Shown: piece after piece, positions 1 through 8,195 of the stretch
How the letters are laid out: each line of letters opens with the position of its first letter
Numbering within the stretch: the stretch's first letter is position 1
NCBI RefSeq assembly: GCF_900890425.1
Contig: NZ_CAAHFG010000001.1
Coordinates: 3,100,001 to 3,164,000 of the forward strand
DNA length: 64,000 bases
Direction: 5' to 3'
DNA from: Pontiella desulfatans
Lineage (GTDB): Bacteria > Verrucomicrobiota > Kiritimatiellia > Kiritimatiellales > Pontiellaceae
Notes under the pieces: model-generated
What the model saw: only the letters and a program-made list of their open reading frames with translations
Databases searched by the model: none
Told to the model about the DNA's origin: nothing
Program-made: the position numbers and the translations under genes

Positions 1-1024
1 GCCAACCGTGATCACCGGTCAGGATAATCATGGTTTCGCGTCCGCGCGGATTTTTTTTAAGCGCCTCCAGCAAATGTCCGACCTGCGTATCCGCATAATT
101 GATACAGGCGAGGTAGGACTGAACCATGTATTTCCACTCCTCTTCTCCGCCTCGATGCAGAATCTCCTCATGGACACTTCGAGGATCAAACGTTAGATCG
201 AAGTTGGTATAGCGCGCGATCCATTTGGCGTATTCGGGCAAGTCCTTCGTGTCATCAAAACCCGGCATTTCCGGCAACTGTATGGATTCAATAGGAAACT
301 TTTCAAAATAGGCCTTCGGAACCGTAAGCGGGGTATGAGGCCTGAAAATCCCGATGGTCATCAGTAAGGGCTTGTCCGTAACCGTATTCCACTGATCAAT
401 CGCCCAGTGGGCAATCTTGTAATCACTGGTTTGCGAATCTTTCTGGTTGGTGGCGCCATACTGTCCCCAGACATTTCGTCGAGCGCTCGCATACCCCGCG
501 CCCTCGTTATTGAACGCGGCAGACTTGCGGTTCGCAACCGCATCCAGCGACTCCTCACCGACTAAATGTCCGATTGGCCCATGCGCCATTTTTCCGCCGC
601 TGACCACCCGGTAGCCCGATTTTTTGAAATGCTGATGCATGTACGGGTACTCTGCAGGTGCCGATTTGGAGGTGGGTCCACTCATGGGCATGTCACAAAA
701 AAACGGGGGGCGATCCTTCTCTAACTTGTTGCCGCCATTGAAATACTTCCCGTTACTTTTGGGGTACAACCCGCTCAGAAAACTCTTTCGCGACGGATTA
801 CAGGTGGGTGCATTACAATGCGCGTTTGAAAACAAAACGCCCCGTTTTGCCAACGCATCAATGTTCGGTGTTTTACTTTGTGGATGCCCGCCCAGCACCC
901 CAACCCAGTCGTTCAGGTCATCGACTACAATAAATACAACATCCGCCTTCTTCGCTGCCGCATGAACGGACAAAACAGCGGCCGCACCGGCCAGCAAGAG
1001 TGTTATAAAAAGCGAGCGTCTCAT
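1..1024 (-). CDS. S1-family sulfatase (3' end beyond window)
   Basis: Secreted sulfatase, read on the minus strand from the ATG at 1024 and still open at base 1, so the C-terminus lies outside the window. A hydrophobic signal peptide (about residues 1-24) precedes the VVDDLND metal-binding strand. The formylglycine site CNPSR is at Cys75, a cysteine-type site that needs the maturase FGE or anSME. The TGDHGW strand near the window edge is the second metal-ligand region. The CNPSR form and the N-terminus resemble iduronate-2-sulfatase-like sulfatases; the substrate cannot be told from sequence. A strong GGGAGGAG ribosome site lies just upstream. It starts 17 bases after the stop of the GH106 gene, so it is the third gene of a sulfatase/GH106/sulfatase operon. 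Confidence 0.93.
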   Translation of the reverse strand, partial: MRRSLFITLLLAGAAAVLSVHAAAKKADVVFIVVDDLNDWVGVLGGHPQSKTPNIDALAKRGVLFSNAHCNAPTCNPSRKSFLSGLYPKSNGKYFNGGNKLEKDRPPFFCDMPMSGPTSKSAPAEYPYMHQHFKKSGYRVVSGGKMAHGPIGHLVGEESLDAVANRKSAAFNNEGAGYASARRNVWGQYGATNQKDSQTSDYKIAHWAIDQWNTVTDKPLLMTIGIFRPHTPLTVPKAYFEKFPIESIQLPEMPGFDDTKDLPEYAKWIARYTNFDLTFDPRSVHEEILHRGGEEEWKYMVQSYLACINYADTQVGHLLEALKKNPRGRETMIILTGDHGW

Positions 1025-1041
1025 GAATTCTCCTCCCTTTT

Positions 1042-4000
1042 CTATTTTTTGAATTCAGCCCGAATCGATTTGAGATACGCTTTATCTTCCAAACTCATCA
1101 ACTTCATCCCGATCGCAAACACCTTCCCGTCGGGGGTCTTCAGTTCCACCAGATTTTTCCCCTTGGGGTTCTTGAACAGCCGAACAAAAGAGCCATCCGC
1201 CGCCTGCGGTTTTCCCTCCGCCCAACGGCGAACTTCATACGTTCCAGCGTGTGCCGCCTCGGACACCGGAGCCGGCTTCAACTTAGCGGTCGGTTTTTCC
1301 TCCGGCTGCGCGTGAGCGTCTGCCGGTTTCTTCGCGAACTTCGCTTTATTCTTATCCCCTTTCCGCGCGACATCTTTCCAGTAGGGAGCGACGCGGTGCC
1401 ATCCATAGGTAAAGAATTCAGGATTGCGGCTGAACTCAAACAGGTCGCGCGCAATTTGTTCCACACGCGGATCCGCGTTTTTCGAACGCGTAATCAGCGA
1501 AACAGGCCCCAGCAGGCCGGACGGCTTGAGCGGATCGTCTTTGGCATAATAGCGACAGGTGGTGAAGGTTTTGCGTCCCGGTTGCGGACGGGGTTTATCC
1601 TGCACAAACCAGTCAGGAAGCGTGCCCAAAACCCCGTTGGAAGGGAACCCGATATCGTCCGGATACTGCTCGTCACCGATAAAGCGGTTGCCCCACAGGT
1701 TGGTAACCCGGATTTCGAGTTCGTTTTCACCCGATTCCAGCGCATCGGTCATGTCGAGCAGGAACGGCGGCTTCCATTCCGTCGCGAGTTCTTTGCCGTT
1801 TACAAGCACCGTCGCGATCACTTCGACCAGCCCCAGATCGAGCCAGAGCTCTTCGCCCTTATCTTTGTTCACATCAATCGTCTTTTTGTAGATGCCCGTA
1901 CCGGAGAAGTAGCGCAGCAGCTCGTCGTCGCTCTCGTTCCACGGATAGAGCGTTTCAAATTGACGCGCTTTCGGCGCGGCCACCCCGTCGAACGAAACTA
2001 TCCAGTTCTTATCGAGCGATACGCTTTTTTCCGGCGCGATGTTGGTTTTCAGGGTTTTTCCGTCCGCCGTTTTGATTTCCAGCGCCCCGCCCTCTTTGAA
2101 GAATTTCCGGCTGTCGACGAGCGGGTTAATCCGTTTCGCGGTGGAAATCACTTCGGTTCCGTTCAGAGAAACCTGCGTAACCGGTGCCGATTCCGATTTT
2201 CCGCGGAAAACCACAAAGACCGAACCCGCCGGATCGAGCACCATCGGGATAATCGTGCGTCCGTCTTTTTCCTCGTACACGGGGCATTTTTCGATACGGC
2301 CACTGCCGGGATACCAGAACTCCGGCTGTTTGCCCGTAATGCGGAAACTAAGCAGGGCCGAGCTTGGTTTTTCCAGCGAGCTTGCCACAAAATAGATATC
2401 CGCATCCGACGTTTTGCGGTGAATGTACGTGAGCGGAAGTTTGGCGCGATACGAAGATTTTTCCTCTGTTCCGTCTTCCATATCCACGATCACGTCGGGT
2501 TCAACCCCCAGCTTTTTAAGCACGTCGAACGGCTCAAGCCAGTAGAGTTTTCCTTTGCCATACGAAACTTCCGTCACCCCTTTCCCATTCAGGTCCTGCC
2601 AGATCTCCGCGACCAGTTTCTGCACCTCGTTTTCACTCGCCGGATAGTTGACCAGCCCGCGCGAAGTGGTCGGTTTGCTCGAAACCACAATCTGCGCGCC
2701 ATCCGCCAGGAGCTTTTGGATTTTCCTGAGCAGCTCAACCGAGATCTCGTTCATTCGCGGCAGGTTCAGCAGGTGATATTTCATCCCCGACGGCGCAAGG
2801 ATCATTCCATCCTCAACACTCAACTGATTCCGCACCAGCTTGGCACTGACCAAATCAAAGTCATAGCCCTGCGGCAGGTTGGGCCGCGTACTGCCCTCCA
2901 GCCCCGGAACCACTTCCGGCGTCATAAAGAGTGCTTCGCCCTGGAACAGGCCCTGTTCCAGCATGTACTGACAACGCGTCTGATAGTTCTGCCACTCAAC
3001 GCCCTGTTCCCACCACGTATTGTGGCGGCTGTACTGCGAACCCCAATATTTGAAGACCATGCCGGGTTTGTGAATCGGCTTGTCGTCCCACGGCTGAATC
3101 GGCGAACAGTGGAAACCCAGCTGAGTTAAACCGGCGGTATAGGCATAATCCGCCACCCACTTATAGGTCCACGGATAATGCACCCACGCCGCATCAAACC
3201 GACCCGCCGGAAACGCCTCCGATGTCACTTTTCTTCCGCCCAGCACATGGGCGGGCGAAGCGGCCCACTTGGATTCATTATACGCCCGGAAATGGCTGCC
3301 CCGGTTCCAGAAGGTGGCGCATGGATGACTCAACGCCTCGATGATTTCCATCCCGTCAAACGACGCGCGCGAAAACGGCTCCGAGCCGAACCCCATATTG
3401 TATTCTGCGCACAGCTCAGCCAGGTACCCGAAGAAGTTGTCGTGCACGCAGTCGCCCATCGTGCGACGGAAGTCGTACAGGAAACGCTCCGAAACTTCGA
3501 CGCTTTCAACTATGCGTCCCGTCAAAACCGGCAGGAAAGGATAGAGGCTGTATCCGCGCCGCTTTTCAAATTCCGCCGCCAGCACCGGCGACCAGTTCTG
3601 TCCGTCCGCCTCCCAACTATCAACCGCCAAGTAGGTGAGGTTTTCGCCCGGCTTCACGCCGTCCTGTTCCAAAATCGGTTTGATTAAGCTGTCGAAATGC
3701 AATTTGACCGCTTCGCGGCTGAATTTATCCGCCTCCAGCCCGCGCGTCTTTTCGCTGCCCGGTCGGGTGCAGGCGCCCGTGCTGGCAGAACCCATCCGCA
3801 GAACCGTCCATTTTCCGGACGGCGCGTTCCAGTTGAGCGTTCCGTTTTCATCCATCTTGTCCGTCAGGTCGATGACCTTGCCCTGCGGAATAATGTCCGC
3901 CGCCTTCACGGAGCTCGCCTTTGTTTTCTTCCCTGCGGTTTCATTTTTTTCGTGATGATCCCGCAACCCTTTTTTGACGCCTAAATGCTCGATTTGATCC

Positions 4001-4542
4001 TTCGCGACCTGCGGAACCGCCAGCACGCGGACGTCGGCGTAGTACCCGACATCTTTCAGCTTTAAGGTTTTGGCGATAATCGGACCATCATCCGGTCGCT
4101 CCAGTTCCATTGAAATGTTGCCCGGCCCGGAAACTTCCGTCTCGCTCCAGACCATGTGCTGCATACTCTTTTCGGGCGGAATCCACGGGCCGCCAATCGC
4201 ACAGAACCCTTCGGTCATATTCATCGAAATCCGAAGATCGAGCCGGCTCGCCTCGCGCAAGGTGTGCCCGAAAATATCGAACCATTCCGGCGAGGCAAAC
4301 CGGACCGGCCCTTCGGGACCGCCGACGTTGAAAACCTTGGCGCCGCCGAGCCCGACGCGCTTCAAGGATTCCATCTCCTTGGTCATCGCCTCTTTCGAGA
4401 TCCATCCGTTGCACCATTCCCAGAGCACGATAGATCGATATTTGTCCGGCGGATTTTCAAACCCTTTTTCGAGCGTTGCACCCAACGCAACCGCAGCCGC
4501 CAGACTCGCCATTACCCCAACCATCAGTTTTCTTTTTTTCAT
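1042..4542 (-). CDS. GH106-like alpha-L-rhamnosidase with SHD1-like tail
   Basis: A 1166-residue secreted hydrolase. A signal peptide (about 1-21) is followed by the GH106-type N-terminus: PP then WEWCNGWISKE and VGLGGAKVFNVGG, the usual opening of this TIM-barrel family. A beta-sandwich region near 880-1010 (WLDLGLVEVIATVLVNGK, then NLWGNRFIGD) is the galactose-binding-like module of the family. The last 65 or so residues (from YEVRRW to LSLEDKAYLKSI-like text) resemble an SHD1 domain, common in planctomycete and verrucomicrobial exoproteins but unusual on a GH106. GH106 enzymes remove terminal alpha-L-rhamnose. Its ATG overlaps the upstream sulfatase stop by one base (TAATG), which implies translational coupling. 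With two flanking sulfatases, a sulfated rhamnose-bearing polymer such as ulvan is a reasonable but unproven substrate. Confidence 0.85.
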   Translation of the reverse strand: MKKRKLMVGVMASLAAAVALGATLEKGFENPPDKYRSIVLWEWCNGWISKEAMTKEMESLKRVGLGGAKVFNVGGPEGPVRFASPEWFDIFGHTLREASRLDLRISMNMTEGFCAIGGPWIPPEKSMQHMVWSETEVSGPGNISMELERPDDGPIIAKTLKLKDVGYYADVRVLAVPQVAKDQIEHLGVKKGLRDHHEKNETAGKKTKASSVKAADIIPQGKVIDLTDKMDENGTLNWNAPSGKWTVLRMGSASTGACTRPGSEKTRGLEADKFSREAVKLHFDSLIKPILEQDGVKPGENLTYLAVDSWEADGQNWSPVLAAEFEKRRGYSLYPFLPVLTGRIVESVEVSERFLYDFRRTMGDCVHDNFFGYLAELCAEYNMGFGSEPFSRASFDGMEIIEALSHPCATFWNRGSHFRAYNESKWAASPAHVLGGRKVTSEAFPAGRFDAAWVHYPWTYKWVADYAYTAGLTQLGFHCSPIQPWDDKPIHKPGMVFKYWGSQYSRHNTWWEQGVEWQNYQTRCQYMLEQGLFQGEALFMTPEVVPGLEGSTRPNLPQGYDFDLVSAKLVRNQLSVEDGMILAPSGMKYHLLNLPRMNEISVELLRKIQKLLADGAQIVVSSKPTTSRGLVNYPASENEVQKLVAEIWQDLNGKGVTEVSYGKGKLYWLEPFDVLKKLGVEPDVIVDMEDGTEEKSSYRAKLPLTYIHRKTSDADIYFVASSLEKPSSALLSFRITGKQPEFWYPGSGRIEKCPVYEEKDGRTIIPMVLDPAGSVFVVFRGKSESAPVTQVSLNGTEVISTAKRINPLVDSRKFFKEGGALEIKTADGKTLKTNIAPEKSVSLDKNWIVSFDGVAAPKARQFETLYPWNESDDELLRYFSGTGIYKKTIDVNKDKGEELWLDLGLVEVIATVLVNGKELATEWKPPFLLDMTDALESGENELEIRVTNLWGNRFIGDEQYPDDIGFPSNGVLGTLPDWFVQDKPRPQPGRKTFTTCRYYAKDDPLKPSGLLGPVSLITRSKNADPRVEQIARDLFEFSRNPEFFTYGWHRVAPYWKDVARKGDKNKAKFAKKPADAHAQPEEKPTAKLKPAPVSEAAHAGTYEVRRWAEGKPQAADGSFVRLFKNPKGKNLVELKTPDGKVFAIGMKLMSLEDKAYLKSIRAEFKK

Positions 4543-6020
4543 TACTTTTTCCGTTTACCCTTTTTGCGGTCGCCTTTCCTATCCACTCCTGATACCCGCT
4601 TCAGGTGCTGGCGATACCCCGTTTTGTCCGCAAAAGGATAGTCGTCCACTTTAATCAGCTCCGCTTTCAAGCTCGCCGCCATTTTTTCCTGCAGTTCGGC
4701 ATACTCGGGATTATCCACCAGATTGTTCATTTGATACGGATCGTTTTCGCAATCGAAGAGCAGCTTCCTACCCGCATTCGGTTCTTCGGAATACCAGTAG
4801 CGCGCCGTCCGGATGCCGCGATAATCGGGGCCATAGGTTCCATCCACCTGCATGGTCAGCGCGGCGCGATCGATCTCCCTGCCCGGTTCTTTAACGAGTA
4901 CCGACAGATCGTCGCCCTCAATCGTGTCCGGAATATCAATCCCGGCAAGAGAAAGCAGCGTCGGCAGAATATCCGGCGTATTGATCGGGGTTGAAATTTT
5001 CCGCGCGTTCCCTTCGGTCACCTTTGGATAGCTGAGCAGGAACGGAACCCGGATCGCCTCATCATAGGGATGCCGTTTAGCAAAATATTTGATGCCCTGC
5101 GAGCCCATCATTTCGCCGTGGTCCGAGGTGAAGACCAGAATGGTGTTATCCGCAATCCCCAGCTCATCCAGCGTCGCGCGCAGATCGCCGACACATTGAT
5201 CGATGGCGGTGCAGTGCGCATAGTAGCCCTGCAGCTCTTTGCGAAGCTGCGCTTCGGTAAAGTCCTCCGTGAACTGGATGTTCGGGCGCAGCTTCAACGA
5301 TTCCGGCGGATACGTTTTCTGCAAATCTTTCGGCGAAAGTTTATGCGTATAGTGCGGACCGCCGAAGGAGAGGAAAAAAAGGAATGGTTTATCATCCTTC
5401 GCATGCCTGCGGATGAAGGCCTGCGCATCTTTCGTCTGCGCGTACCCGTCATACTTACCCTCCCAAACCTTCACTTCCGGGTCATTATTATCGTAATACT
5501 TCGAGTTGGCGTAATTATGGGTGCATTCGAGCACCTTCCAATACTCGTAACCCTGGCGCCGTTCCGGCGGAATGTAGGCCGAGCGGCCGTGCCCGTCGAG
5601 ATGCCACTTGCCGACGTACGCCGTGTTGTAGCCCGCATCCTTGAAAATTTCGGCCATGCAGTATTCATTCGGATCGAGGTACAGATCGTTTTTATACATC
5701 CCGGTCGAAAGCGGGAAACGGCCGGTTTGCAACGCGGCGCGGTACGGCGTACAGACCGCGCAGACCGAAACCGCCGTTTCAAAATTAAGTCCCTCCTTCG
5801 CGAGCGTATCGAGATTCGGCGTGCGGACATTCGGGTCGCCCGCATACCCCGTCGCCTGCGCCCGCCACTGATCCGTCAGGATAAATAAAACATTGGGGCA
5901 ACGTGACGTTGCATCCACAGAGGAGCGTGACGCTCCCGCCGAAGAAGCTGCCGCTAAAAAAAGCGATGCCAGCACACCCCATGTTGATTTCGGCAAACAG
6001 ATCATACTTCGTTTCCTCAT
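4542..6020 (-). CDS. S1-family sulfatase
   Basis: A complete 492-residue secreted sulfatase. The open frame extends to 6110, but the start chosen is the ATG at 6020, preceded by GGAGAGG and followed by a signal peptide. Upstream codons would run through a terminator hairpin. Metal-site strand FILTDQW is at about 46-52, the formylglycine site is Cys90 in CAVCTPYRAAL, and VGKWHLDG, FTSDHGEMMG and the C-terminal FDCENDPYQMNNL are typical of S1 enzymes. The tail is strongly basic (GDRKKGKRKK). It is first in the operon with the GH106 and the partial sulfatase. The specific substrate is unknown. Confidence 0.93.
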   Translation of the reverse strand: MRKRSMICLPKSTWGVLASLFLAAASSAGASRSSVDATSRCPNVLFILTDQWRAQATGYAGDPNVRTPNLDTLAKEGLNFETAVSVCAVCTPYRAALQTGRFPLSTGMYKNDLYLDPNEYCMAEIFKDAGYNTAYVGKWHLDGHGRSAYIPPERRQGYEYWKVLECTHNYANSKYYDNNDPEVKVWEGKYDGYAQTKDAQAFIRRHAKDDKPFLFFLSFGGPHYTHKLSPKDLQKTYPPESLKLRPNIQFTEDFTEAQLRKELQGYYAHCTAIDQCVGDLRATLDELGIADNTILVFTSDHGEMMGSQGIKYFAKRHPYDEAIRVPFLLSYPKVTEGNARKISTPINTPDILPTLLSLAGIDIPDTIEGDDLSVLVKEPGREIDRAALTMQVDGTYGPDYRGIRTARYWYSEEPNAGRKLLFDCENDPYQMNNLVDNPEYAELQEKMAASLKAELIKVDDYPFADKTGYRQHLKRVSGVDRKGDRKKGKRKK

Positions 6021-6074
6021 AAACCCTCTCCGAAGTGGTACGGATCGCAAAATATCATTTCTTAACAGCATTAT

Positions 6075-6103
6075 AAAAAAACCTCCCCGCCTGCACGGGG
6101 AGG
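6075..6103 (-). terminator. Intrinsic terminator after the 6130-8139 gene
   Basis: An 8-bp perfect GC stem (CCTCCCCG paired with CGGGGAGG) with a short loop is followed on the minus strand by seven T residues. It lies 27 bases past the stop of the 6130-8139 gene and upstream of the sulfatase start at 6020. This separates the adhesin-like pair from the sulfatase operon. Confidence 0.85.
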
Positions 6104-6129
6104 CCTTCATGACATAAGCGATCTGCAGG

Positions 6130-8139
6130 CTAGTCCGTGACCTTGTAGAACGCGTTGGCGGCGGGCGGAGCCGTATCGGTCAACGTTTCGGTGTCCGAAG
6201 TAGCGGCAATGCTGGCCACTTCGTTGGTGAACGACGGGGCAGCCGTCAGGTCGGTTTCACGCCACAGATAGTAGGTCGTGCCGGAAGACAATCCGCTGAC
6301 TACGACTTCGAACTCCCCGGAACCGTTCATGGTACCGCTTTCGATGACCAAAGGATCGCCTGAACTGCCTTCGGCCGACAGCGTGGTGTTGGTTCCGTCA
6401 TAGGACGCCATCGCGGTGGCTCCGCCGGAGCCGGTAATATACCCGTCGCTGATCATGCCGTTCAGCTCGGTCGTCCGGTCGGCGTTGACGATCAGTTCCG
6501 CGCCCTCGGAGATATCGATGGTGCAGCTTCCATCCGACAGCAGGTCGATATCCGCGGCCGTAACGGTTCCGGCCATCAGGTCAACATGCCCGGTTCCACC
6601 GTTGGTCAACACCAGTGTGCCGTCGACGTCCAGGGTTCCGCCCAGCATGGCAAACTCGGTATCGCCTTCCACCGCAAGATAAAGATCACTGCCCACCGTC
6701 ATCGTGCCAAAGTTGGTGATGGAGGTGAATGCGGTGGCCTGCTCGGACAGGGTCATGTCATGTGCAACCGAGAATGTTCCACTCGCGGCATTATGAACCA
6801 TCGTCGTTCCGGCTACGGAGGCGAAATAGCCATAAGGATCGGAGCGGGATACGTTTAACCACCCTTCGTTGGAGATGACACTCAGTGAATCCGCCTGCAT
6901 CGCCGTCTTCAAAATACCGGCCTGAATATACCCGTCCGCTTTGTTCTGGATGGTTTGCGTTTCATTCTTCATCTGCAACCCGCCGGTTGAGCCGGCCCGG
7001 AAGTAGCCCTCGTTGATCAGGGTTGCCTCTGCACTACCGTCGATTCTTCCCATTTCGACAGATCCAGAAAAAATATTCGTCGCGCCAGCCGCATTGTAGA
7101 CCGTGAGCTCGCCGCCGTTAGCATCATACCCCATAAAAAATGCTTTGGTGGTAGTGAGCGTACCCCGGTTCGTAAATGTACCGGCATCAAACTTCAGATT
7201 CCACCCTAGATCGAGCAACCCGTTCATGGTGTTTTCGAAGGAAAATCCGTCGCCAAATCCTGAGGTGGACTTGGCGCTCGAACTTGCGAGAGTCGAAATC
7301 GTTCCATCGTTCACAACCGTTCCGCCGCTGATATCAAAATCAACTTTCGCGGTCATGGTTCCGCTGTTGTTCACCACGGTATTGGCACCGATATTGATAT
7401 TGTTCGAAACACTCTGCATCAAGCCCGAGTTGTTGATGGTGGCCTGTCCGTTGCCCATTGTTTCGATATCGCCAACGACGTTTACATCGCCGAGATTCTC
7501 CAACAAGGCAACCGAGTTGACTCCGTCCGCCAGCGTCAGATCAGTCGTCACATCGACCACCCCGGTGACGTCATTCGTAAACAGGGCCGTAGAGGCCAGG
7601 ATATTGGTCACGCCGCCGTCCACAGCCTCGACCTCGGCCGCCGACGCCAGATTGATGGCATTGGCTGTAAACTGACCGGCGTTGTACACAAGATTCGAAG
7701 CCAAAGCCAGGTTCAGCGTAGTTCCGATCGTATTGGTTCCGTAATTGATCAACTTCGTTGGATCGCCAATCTCAGAATAACCCGTTTGTTTAATGGATCC
7801 GTTCATCACTATATCCGCCGTCGTTGTAAGCGTTCCGTCGGACGTCGTCGTCAAGTTTCCGGGCACTGAATATTTTCCGAGATCAATATCGTTTGCCACC
7901 GCCAAACCGGCGGCATCAATCTCAACCGAATCACCATAGGTAATAATTACCTGATCATCCGATTCAGGAAGTTTTCCGTAATTGGTCCAGCTACCGTCGG
8001 GCTTGTATTGCCAGTTCAGGGTATTGGTCCAAAGGTTATCCGTCCCGGGATCTACATCATAATAGCGCACCAGCTCAGCCGATGCGGTTGCAGCACAGAA
8101 GAGTACTGCGAATCCGAACCATGTAATTTGTTTCTTCAT
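6130..8139 (-). CDS. Secreted repeat-rich beta-solenoid-like surface protein
   Basis: A 669-residue exported protein with a signal peptide (about 1-21) preceded by AAGGAG. After a conserved opening (ELVRYYDVDPGTDNLWTNTLNW) the rest is rich in N, G, T and V. Short strand-turn units such as NEGTL, NSGLM, NRGTL and NAASGTF recur, as in autotransporter-associated beta-strand proteins of this phylum. It lacks the PEP-CTERM anchor of its neighbour. It ends instead with a short module (GTTYYLWRETDL to NAFYKV) that resembles the C-terminal modules of the other large exoproteins here. It is a close paralogue of the next gene, with long stretches nearly identical at DNA level. No enzymatic motif is seen; an adhesin or matrix role is an inference. 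Confidence 0.75.
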   Translation of the reverse strand: MKKQITWFGFAVLFCAATASAELVRYYDVDPGTDNLWTNTLNWQYKPDGSWTNYGKLPESDDQVIITYGDSVEIDAAGLAVANDIDLGKYSVPGNLTTTSDGTLTTTADIVMNGSIKQTGYSEIGDPTKLINYGTNTIGTTLNLALASNLVYNAGQFTANAINLASAAEVEAVDGGVTNILASTALFTNDVTGVVDVTTDLTLADGVNSVALLENLGDVNVVGDIETMGNGQATINNSGLMQSVSNNINIGANTVVNNSGTMTAKVDFDISGGTVVNDGTISTLASSSAKSTSGFGDGFSFENTMNGLLDLGWNLKFDAGTFTNRGTLTTTKAFFMGYDANGGELTVYNAAGATNIFSGSVEMGRIDGSAEATLINEGYFRAGSTGGLQMKNETQTIQNKADGYIQAGILKTAMQADSLSVISNEGWLNVSRSDPYGYFASVAGTTMVHNAASGTFSVAHDMTLSEQATAFTSITNFGTMTVGSDLYLAVEGDTEFAMLGGTLDVDGTLVLTNGGTGHVDLMAGTVTAADIDLLSDGSCTIDISEGAELIVNADRTTELNGMISDGYITGSGGATAMASYDGTNTTLSAEGSSGDPLVIESGTMNGSGEFEVVVSGLSSGTTYYLWRETDLTAAPSFTNEVASIAATSDTETLTDTAPPAANAFYKVTD

Positions 8140-8195
8140 TTCTATTCTCCTTTTCTTGTTAGGTCTTCTGTTTCAACCAAAAAACGATTCCCGGA

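Noticed and set aside
1249-3129. 626-codon open frame on the plus strand
   Set aside because: It is antisense to the well-supported GH106 gene, is Arg-rich without domain motifs and arises from GC-rich codons of the real gene.
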